A stretch of 64,000 nucleotides of DNA from Podarcis raffonei (taxonomy: Eukaryota > Chordata > Lepidosauria > Squamata > Lacertidae): positions 22,724,501 to 22,788,500 of the forward strand of contig NC_070602.1 of assembly GCF_027172205.1 (NCBI RefSeq), in the 5' to 3' direction. The notes under the pieces were generated by a model that worked only from the letters and a program-made list of their open reading frames with translations, was not told the DNA's origin and made no database searches. Made by a program: the position numbers and the translations under genes. Below, piece after piece: positions 55,105 to 64,000 of this stretch. The first letter of the stretch is position 1. Every line of letters begins with the position of its first letter.

Positions 55105-57895
55105 GTTTTGCTTGTGCATACAGATATATGGAATGGTTGTCAAATTTTCCCTGTCCTAGGATTCCCCCCTCCATATATTGGTAATATATTTTGACTAGAC
55201 TGGTCCTCAAACTAGATTAGGATTGACTTGTCCATTTTCCTTTGCTGCCACTCTTCCCCGTCTTGGAAAGAAGTCAAGTAACATTTCTAGAAACACTAGT
55301 TCATTGGCCAGGCGTCAGATGCTCTGCTCCAGATGCCTTCCGGGTATTTCTTTCATTTGATTCTTTACTTCTAGCCGTAGGTCCGAGAGGTTTTTTTCTT
55401 TTGCCCCACTGCTTCCCCCAGGAAAACCCTCTGTTTACTGCTTAATCAGGACAAACATCAATCTGCAGAAAACTCAATTGATATTTGCTCAGATTCAGCA
55501 GTAGATTGTGGGAGTTCCCAGGGAAAGTGTTGAGACAAAAGAAGAACCTGTCTGACCCATGCCTGGAAATCAAGGGCCAAACAGGAGTGCCCCGAGTGCA
55601 GTCGCTGAACCAAATCAAGTCTACTGTGACAATTTGGCTTTTAACTATCTGTGGTTTTTTAGATGTGGATGGGTTGTTTTAATGTATGCCCCACCCCCAT
55701 GTGGGTTTTTGTTGTTGTTTGGTTGTAAATTGCTCTGGGTTGCCTTGGCAAGACAAAGCAACTAACAATTTTAATTAATAATTGCAATAATAATATTGTT
55801 AGACATTTGTAGGTAAAATTGCTGAGCTCTTTGTGACTTGGATACTGCGCAATTAGTACAGAGACTAAACTAGAAGTGTCATCAGTTGTTTTTTGTGGAT
55901 TTGCTTTTGCTTTTGATCTTTGTCCTTGCTGGTTAGTGACTACTATTGGACCAACTATTGTCCTGTGTCCCATTTACCATCCTTTGACAGCGTGATAAGA
56001 ATGGCTGGACATGTTCAGGCATTCCAAGATGATACAAAAATTATTTTATCAATTCCAGCCCACCTTTCAGCTGGACCACAAGTTTGAAGGAAGCAAGTAC
56101 ACAGTCGGTTTAGGATGTGCTCATCAGTGTTTAGCATGAGCATCACTGATTGTGTAACTGCACTGATATGTGCATAAAATCCAGTTTTACACATGCTGTT
56201 GGCTGGATTAGAAAAGTGTTTTTGCGAAGCGTGCCTTGTAGTAAACACAGTTTGTTGGATTGTTTTAAGAATATGCAGTAGGTTGAAAATGCAATGTGTT
56301 CAGGCACTGTCCAGTAAATAGCAAAGTGACTCCTGCAAGCCCCAGCTGCAAGGCTCAATGGGCCATTATATTTTAGAACTGAAGTGAACAGCTGTAAAAA
56401 GAAGCAACCTGTCTCCCCACCTCCAGCTAACGCTTCATGCACATCACTGATGAGGAATGTGGTAGTGCAAGCTAGAAGGGTAAGAACAGTCCTCTGACAT
56501 GACAAAGAACACCAAACACACATTAAAAAATCCAACACTTAACTCTCACTAATGTGACTTGTATTTGTATCCTGAAAATGCTTTTAAAGGGCTTGGTGAG
56601 TTATCTGCATGTGGTGGTGGGTAGAAGAACTACTTCTCTGTTGGTTGATTGATTTGTTTTGGACACCTCTGCTGCTTCTGCTACAGTATAATAGATCACG
56701 ACTTTTTTCTGGGTCATCTTCAGGGAATGGTAGGAGCAATGGGACTAGCATTGATGGGCTGCACTTTGTCCTTTCCAGGCATTCTTGGAGAATTTGGCTG
56801 AGGAATTTTAAACCAGCGCCCCCCTCCCCCAAGGGCTTTGTCTTGCAGAGTGCCACAGGTGTTCATTTTATTCTCCCGGCATTCAACATCTGCATCAAAA
56901 CAGCTGAGAAAGATCATTTGAACATTTGGAATGTGGTGTTATTACTATGCTGATGACGCCCAGCAATATAGGTTTGGCTTTTGTTTTTAACTGATCCAGA
57001 AGAAGAAGCGGCTTCTCTTAGATAGTGTCTGAAGTTGAACTAACTTAATGCCAGACTAGACAGAACTGCCAGTTGGCAATCTTGCCTTCTGAGGATAATA
57101 ACCAGTCTCTTTCTTGGTCAGACCAATGAAGCATTACAGGGGTCATGCTATATCATCAGCTGACTGGTACTGGTCTATTGAGGCAAAAAGATTTCCTTGG
57201 TTGGGGTGGCTGATTTCTTGGTAGTTTACTTACCCCAAATGGATTTATGAGCTGGGTGGCTCATAAGCTAAATCCCCTCATGAAATCCCACAGGTCACTG
57301 TGCCAAAACCTATAGTATCACACAGGAAGAAGAAAAATTTCAATTATGGGGGTTAGGATCATGTCCTTTTCGTGTGTGGTCAGCTTTGTGAAACTCCTTG
57401 ATCAGGGAAGTTTGTGAATGGAGGACTTCTCTGCAACTGGTAAAAGTAATGCCCTTTAGAATGGTGTTATGTTTAAGTGGTTGCTTCAAAATGGTGGACC
57501 TCCCTCAGGAAATACAATTGGTGCCATCCTTGGACTCAACTATACAGCCTCAAATAAAACATTTTAATTGTCTTTTAAGTGTAATATACAATTTGACACA
57601 AGATGACGATGGTGACCCTTATGGAAAATTCAATCTATTTTTTTAAAAGGCTTTTTAAAAAAGCATTTTCAGAATGGTTTTTGTATGTGTCTAGATCCTA
57701 CCCTTGTTATGCCTTGAAAACGTTTTTTCCCCCTCCCGGATTGGTTTTAATTGAGGGGGTAGATCGGTGTTTTTAGTGGTCTGTTTTAGTCTTTGTGCTG
57801 GATTGTTTGCTAAAAGAGATTATTGGTTTTGTTATTACTGCATTGTGTATTGTTGTGATATTGTAGATGCTTTTAGCTGTTTTATCCTATATTAG

Positions 57896-58032
57896 AGCCA
57901 TAGGAAGCTGCCTTGTATTGACTCAGACTATTGGCCTGTCTAGCTCAGCATAGCAGTGACTCTTCGGGGTTTGAAACAGAGGCTCTTTCCCAGCCCTTCT
58001 TGGACTGGGAATGCCTGTGATTGAACCTCTTT
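57896..58032 (-). mobile_element. tRNA-derived SINE (type at 50,497), decayed
   Basis: Reverse complement pieces: AGGAAGCTGCCTTGTATTGA, CAGACTATTGGCCTGTCTAG, CTGGGAATGCCTGTGATTGA (B-box side). Head incomplete. Confidence 0.65.
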
Positions 58033-58044
58033 GCACAAAAGAAG

Positions 58045-58540
58045 AACATAAGGAGAGCATGGTGGATCAGGGTAAAGGCTGATCTAATCCAGCATCCTGT
58101 TCTCTTGGAGCCAGCCAGATGCCTGTGGGAAGTCGGCAAGCAGGACATGAGTGCAACAGCCCTGTTTCCACCTGCAATTCCCAGCACACTGCCTCTGATA
58201 GTGGAGGTAGAACATAGTCATCATAGCATTGTCCTCCATGAAATTGTCTCTGGTGGCCATCACTGCCCCCTGTGGGAACAAGTTCATAGTTGATAACTAT
58301 GCACTGTTATTCTCTCTCTCATAAAACCAGAACTCAAGGACATCCTATGTTGGATGTCTCAGGACACAGTTGTCCACAGCTACTATGTAGATGTGGGTCC
58401 AGTTGCTGCAAATCACAAGTAGGGAAGATGCTGCTGAACTCAGGTCCTGCTTTTATGCTTCTGGTTGGCCACTGTGGGAACAGGATGCTGGACTAGATGG
58501 GCCACTGGTCTGATCCAGCAGGCTCTTATGCTTCTATATT
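58045..58540. repeat. Pair of inverted copies of an interspersed repeat
   Basis: The left part (58,045-58,150: AAGGAGAGCATGGTGGATCA, CTAATCCAGCATCCTGTTCT) is roughly the reverse complement of the right part (58,460-58,540: GGGAACAGGATGCTGGACTA, GATGGGCCACTGGTCTGATC, CAGCAGGCTCTTATG). Further copies of the left part lie at 61,775-61,905 and about 63,010-63,115. Family unassigned. Confidence 0.55.
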
Positions 58541-59342
58541 GTGTTTTATATCTTAACTTTCATGCTGTGAACCGCTATGGTTTTAGCTGAAGGGGTGGGG
58601 GGCAATATGCATGTGTTATAAATAAATGAGTACATTTATAGCTAATATCCAAGATCTTTGTTTTATAATTTACTCCAAAGCTTTGATGATTAATGACAGA
58701 TGATGATGGATCAAATGTGTTTTCCATATGAGCTGTGAAGAAGAATCCATAGAAGACTGACAGTGGTGCAAGTTCTGAAAATGGGAGGCAGAGCTTCTAA
58801 AAGAGTTTAGTAAACCTTCCTTAGGAATCTCCCTCCAGTGTGATCATTTGTAACTGGCATGTACACACATCTATGAGATCTGCCCTCCTCTCCCCATGTT
58901 TGACGGTCAAGTATTTGATGCTTTATTGACTCTGAAGTACTTGTTGATGGGATCATATTAGTGTTGAAATTGTTTATGCAAAAAGTTGTTTTCTGACTCA
59001 CCCGAAGGCAGCTTGACATTTCCCCCTGGCTACATTTCCCATCATTATGTGGATTAGCTGTGACCCAAAGCCTAATTGCATTTTCTCTCTTGCTTCAGAA
59101 CATTCTGTATGATTAACCCATGAAGGTCAAAGGATTTTGTCGTTGTTCACTCATATCAATATTGCTGCACATCACCTCAATCTCTGAGCAGTGTGAGATT
59201 GCAGGGGTTACGGGCGCTTACATGGGGTTTTTGGTTTGCTTGGAATAAGGGACAGTGGAGACTTTGGTGTGTTCGGAATATATGGTTTATTTACACATGC
59301 ATACAACCTGAGCCTATGATAGAGGGGCTCACAGTATTAATA

Positions 59343-59584
59343 CAGTGGTACCTCGGGTTACATACGCTTCAGGTTACACACGCTTCAGGTTACACACTCC
59401 GCTAACCCAGAAATAGTGCTTCAGGTTAAGAACTTTGCTTCGGGATGAGAACAGAAATCGTGCTCCGGCGGCGCAGCGGCAGCAGGAGGGCCCATTAGCT
59501 AAAGTGGTGCTTCAGGTTAAGAACAGTTTCAGGTTAAGTACGGACCTCCGGAACAAATTAAGTACTTAACCTGAGGTACCACTG
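59343..59584 (+). mobile_element. 242-bp MITE, copy 4, complete
   Basis: TA at 59,341-59,342 and 59,585-59,586, ends CAGTGGTACCTC and GAGGTACCACTG. Matches copy 2 closely throughout. Confidence 0.9.
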
Positions 59585-61496
59585 TAGCCCAAGAAGGTCT
59601 TGCTTATCCTATAGCCATAGCCTTGGATTCAAACAGAAATCAAGCATTTTCTCCCTTTCAGGCTTCTGCCTGCAGCCTGCCTCAAGCCCAGCTCTCTCTC
59701 TAGCATTCATCTCTGACTTTAGTCTTTCTAACAACCAGCCAGTTGAAGGAGAGGGGAGGGCCCCTATCTGCTCTCTGGCACAGAGCCACTTCCTTTGTTA
59801 CCTTAACATACTTAGGCCGTTACCAAGAAGCTGGATTGCTCCCATCTTCCCTGAGGAACTTGCAATCTGAAAATTGCTGAAGAGAGAGGTGAGAATGATC
59901 AGAGGAAGAAAATGGCACCTGCAAAGCTCTGTGCCTTTGGGAGTGCTGCCGATCATCTGACTGTCAGCATTGGCAAACACCGAAATCAGTTGAAGCCCAT
60001 GCTGCTGCCACATGGTATTTTGCACTCTCTCAGCAAAAGGTTAACATGGCTATTCTCGGTGCTATTTTTCTAGAAAAAGAGGTGCCAGAACTCACCATTA
60101 ACATCTCCCTTGTTCTCTTATAATGGCAATGGCTCCCACCTGAGAGGTGCCAGAACCCCCTCTTTTGCACACATGCTGGTTTTTCTCTTTATTTTGCAGC
60201 CTCCGTGCATTTCATCAAAGTAAAAGCAACAACACCAGGGACAAGCAACTCAACATCACATGCCATTGGGCTCTCTTACATATTTTTTTCATTTATTTTT
60301 ATATCCTACTTGGCATATAGTGGTTAAGAGTTTCAAGCTGACACATTTCCCAGTGTTCCCCCCCCCCAAAAAAACTTTTGTTCAATTTTTTTAAATCCCA
60401 CCCTTCATCCCAAAGGGATCTTGGAGCAGCTAAAAATGTAAGATAACACAATAAAACATTGACACATTATAATAATAAATCTTTATTGCGGTCCAAAGAC
60501 CCATAAACACATTATAAACATCGATCAGACTGAAAGGAACAGCAATTAATCCCTTCAGTGCAGAAACCTCATGCATAATTATGCCCCAAAGACAGGGACA
60601 AATATGTAAATCTTAACATTCCGCTTGAACGTGGCCAAAATGGGAGGCTGACTGATTTCACTGGGTGTGTGGGAGTTCAGTAAACAGGGTGCCACCACTG
60701 AGAGTACCCTGATCTATATCACTGTCCTTCTTGCAACTCCCACTTACAGGTCTCTCTCCCTGATCACAATGTTCAGCTCAGAAGGCACTGGGGAATAAAT
60801 GCTAAATTGGAGTTTAAAACATTATTTGAGCTGGGATTAAATGCATTTCCAGTTGGCAATACTACTTGGAACATGCCCCCCCCCCCCAAAAAAGAATAAG
60901 AAGGCTTTGTGATGTGTAAGTTAGAAAGGAATACTGCATCGCTTTGGTGCATTAATGGTAATGAGGACACAGCTGTTACATTCTTTAAGCCAATAATTCT
61001 CAAAGATTTTTTCTCCAGGACTGGCTTTCATCCACTACAACTTATTTGTTTAAAAAGAAGCCCCAAAGCCACATTGCTTAGAGAAGAATTACCTTAGCTT
61101 TATGGAGATTTCACTAGGAGCACATCTGGCTGACGAACAGACCCCAAAATTGAATGAAATTTTAAAAGCAATTTATTTTCTCCTGGATAAGTCATCTAGC
61201 TTCCACAAGGCCAAAGATCACAATGCCTTGGCCAGGCAAGAATAGGCAGTCTTCTTTTTTTCTCAGAGCCCATCAAGACTTCCCCAGAGGGAGGTGGCAA
61301 AATTGGTGGATTACAGACATCAGTGAGAAATTTACCCTTTCAAACAAAGCTCTTCCCAATTCCCATTGTTTTCAGGCTAGGCCAGAGTTACTGACAATGT
61401 CTGAGGATCTTGTGTTAGCCAGATGCCAAAGGCTAAAATTCTATCATTTAATATTAAGTGGTAAAAGTGTATTAGGTGCTCAAAGACTGATAGATG

Positions 61497-61539
61497 ATGA
61501 TGATCTATAGATATAGATGATAGATGATAGATAGATGAT

Positions 61540-61637
<98 letters not shown>

Positions 61638-61656
61638 GACAGATAGATAGATAGAT

Positions 61657-61698
<42 letters not shown>

Positions 61699-61700
61699 AA
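61497..61700 (+). repeat. (GATA)n compound microsatellite
   Basis: About 200 bp of GATA with GACA units near 61,572-61,591 and GATGATA interruptions. Confidence 0.95.
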
Positions 61701-61774
61701 GAAATATATATGGATAGATGATAGATAGACTGTGAGCCAAGAGCTTACAATCTGAGTGAGTTTATCAGAAGAAG

Positions 61775-61905
61775 AGCCTGATGGATCAGGTTCATGGCTC
61801 ATCTAGCTCAGCATCCTGTTTTCACAGATGCCTGTGGGAAACCTGCAAGCAGGATCCGACACAAGAGCACTCTCCTAACCTGCAGTTTCCAGCAGCTGGT
61901 ATTCA
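61775..61905. repeat. Interspersed repeat copy (family of 58,045)
   Basis: GAGCCTGATGGATCAGGTTC, CATCTAGCTCAGCATCCTGT, ATGCCTGTGGGAAACCTGCA, GCAGGATCCGACACAAGAGC. It matches 58,045-58,180 in order and is diverged. Confidence 0.6.
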
Positions 61906-64000
61906 GAAGCGTATCTTCTCAAAAAGAATATTGCAGATCTGGAAAAGATGCAGAAAGGGACAAACATTATAATGGGGATGTGGCACCTTTAAAAAAAGAG
62001 AGAGAAACTGGTGCTAGGATTGTTGTTAATGTGTTTTGATGATATGTTTATCAATAAGTTTGATAGACTGGTTTACTTAAGGTCACTGAAACCCCCACTT
62101 CATAGAACAGATTCCTCATGAAGGGAGCTTTATGTACAATCCCTTGTAGTAAAGGTATCATGGAAACATGTTAGGAACATAAATTCAAGCAGCTCCCTTT
62201 TAAAAAAAAATGTGTGCATTTTTCTGTGGTTGGTTAGAGTACCCTTGAGTGTTTAAGGATTTTAAAGGGTTTTTTTTTTTAAAGGGTGTACTCTGATGCA
62301 CCAGCACAATGCATGCCATATGCTACACTACAGCAATAATAATATGGTAGCATCCCGGAGGGCATGGCAACACAGCCAGTATCCACCAATCATGGCCAGT
62401 GTGACAATGTCATGGAGATGATGTGGTGAAATTGTAGAGAAGTTGTGGAAATTCCCCCATGCCAGCCAACACCCACTGAAGTGTCTGAACCGTCTTCAGA
62501 GGTAGCCCTACGTATAACATGTTGCAATAATCTAACCTAGAGGTTTCCAAAGCATAGACAAGAGAAATATGTTATCCCTGTCCAGACAGGGGTACAACTG
62601 GACCAGCAGTTGTGAAATGCTCAGCGTGGTTTTCTTTGCTTCATTGACACAGTTCATTCTTCTGAAACAAGCTTCAGTGTTCTGAGGGTTTAACTCTGAA
62701 TAATGGATCGGCAGAGCAATGCAACCTTAAAAAGCATCATCATAAGGGTGAAGAGAGGTGCAAGATTTTAAGAGCAGTGGAAACAATTTTGAAGCGCCCT
62801 CAGCTGCATCCAATATTTTGCTGGCCTTCCGAAAAGCCTTGGAGCGAAAGCTTTAATGACTCAGTTCAACTGTACCGTCAAGAAGTTCACGCATTAGTGG
62901 GAATGTAAACTAATCACTATTTGGCGAAATCTACTAGCTCAGTTCCCCTCTTCTCATTTCTCCAAGTTTCCCAAAGAAGTATAGCAACATGTATAGAACA
63001 TAATGATGATAAGAGCCTTGCTAGGTCAAACCAAGGACCTATCCAGTCTAGCAATCTATCTATCTAGCAATCCAGTGGTTTGCCAGATGCCCCTGGGGAA
63101 GCTCACTAATGGGGGAAAAAATCAACAGTCTTCCTAATATGCATGATTATGTTACTATTACCCACAAATTAGTTTAATCCCCCATTAAGGAGGCAGTTTT
63201 TAAAGTTTTGTTCTCATCTGCCTATTTAATTTATAATGTCTGGTGAAAAAGAAAAAGTAGCTCATATTACTTTAAAATGATGATTCTAAAAAAGGTTCGG
63301 AATCTCGTATCTGATATGAAGTTCTCCCGAAACCCCTTTGCCACTATATTTTGGGACACTGACAAAATAAAGTTCTTTCTTGTAGATTTTTCTGCAGTGA
63401 AATAACACACTTTCTCTTAGTCCCCCCTCCTTCCTCTCAAGATAATTGCATTTGGTAAGAAGGAGCGCTTAACAATGCTACATTCCTAAAGTACAAACCA
63501 CAGCCAAAATGCAAATCACTGTTGTGTTTGGGCAGTGTTATTTTTTCAATGACAGCCTGATAGGTTGGGAACCATCCAAGACCAACTCTCTCAACACCTG
63601 TTTAAAGGCAAATTTCAGTGTCCAAACTATTAGGTTCAACAGATTGATATGCATATATTCAGTCCTTTATTTTCTGGGGGACACAGGGCACCCCTAAACA
63701 TTTTGTGAAACTTTGTACTTTTGTCCATTTACTGTATTTATTTTTCCCAATTTGAACTATAAAATGGTGATTTTCTTGAGTCAAAATGAGAGTACCCCTA
63801 AACATTTTTAAAGGGGAAAAAACACTGCATACTGTATATTAATGTGCTTAATTCTGTAATTGAAATCAGTGTGACTTCCAAGTGAATACCGTAACTCTGA
63901 CAGGATCATGTCTATTTGCATACTAAAATGAGGCATAGTATTGGAAGACACAGGTTGTGTCATCCCGCTTGCCGTTAAAATATTAATTTTAGTATATCAG

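Larger units (their letters stand above)
43933..64000 (+). other. FBLN5: FBLN5 intron 4 (continues past the window)
   Basis: At least 20 kb with no further fibulin EGF exon that I could find (no DVDEC or DIDEC exon with six cysteines and splice sites). It holds MITEs, SINEs, L2-like, Bov-B and zinc-finger LINE fragments, listed separately. Unassigned parts (about 44,690-45,590, 46,694-47,020, 48,710-49,600, 50,700-53,040, 54,162-57,890, 58,541-59,340 and 59,585-61,490) show no gene; a LINE-like fragment may lie near 62,470-62,610. Confidence 0.75.

Noticed and set aside
55640-55700. Sequence reading DVDG after an AG, resembling the start of a fibulin EGF exon
   Set aside because: No cysteine pattern follows and no donor gives a six-cysteine domain; it is chance similarity in intron 4.
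61497-61700. CRISPR-like array
   Set aside because: The units are 4-bp microsatellite repeats without spacers; the DNA is from a vertebrate nuclear genome.
61377-61802. 141-aa Tyr/Leu/Ser-rich frame
   Set aside because: It is the reverse reading of the GATA microsatellite.

Overview
The window is vertebrate nuclear DNA, most likely from a squamate reptile (lizard or snake). The evidence is two spliced genes of vertebrate type plus a squamate-like repeat mix: tRNA-derived SINEs of the Sauria type ending in ACCTTT repeats, Bov-B, CR1, L2-like and L1 LINEs, and many AT-rich trinucleotide tails. I cannot fix the species; a lacertoid lizard would fit but is only a guess.

Layout. Positions 1-11,265 hold the 3' end of TRIP11 (GMAP-210, a golgin) on the + strand: five coding exons ending in a clear stop, followed by a probable long 3' UTR. 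Positions 11,266-26,500 are 3' UTR and intergenic DNA. This part carries a full-length 6.6-kb L1 on the minus strand, itself interrupted by a 441-bp solo LTR. FBLN5 (fibulin-5) starts at 26,501 on the + strand. Four coding exons are visible (26,501, 29,450, 39,204 and 43,684), encoding the signal peptide, the first short segment and the RGD-bearing first calcium-binding EGF domain. Its remaining exons lie beyond the window, because 43,933-64,000 is all one intron. TRIP11 followed by FBLN5 on the same strand is the known vertebrate order, so the window is conserved linkage filled with lineage-specific repeats.

The introns and the intergenic DNA are rich in mobile-element copies, several with readable target-site duplications: a 1.9-kb half-L1 in a TRIP11 intron (21-bp duplication), three Sauria-type SINEs with duplications and one without, three complete 242-bp MITEs with TA duplications, a decayed Ty3/Gypsy fossil at 32.6-36.7 kb in FBLN5 intron 2, and fragments of CR1, L2-like, Bov-B and zinc-finger-ended LINEs.

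I found no novel gene system. The most unusual structures are a near-perfect 124-bp inverted repeat at 53.9-54.2 kb, a 104-bp inverted self-copy inside the 5' region of the L1, the LTR nested in that L1, and two polypurine/polypyrimidine repeats within 1 kb upstream of the FBLN5 start codon.
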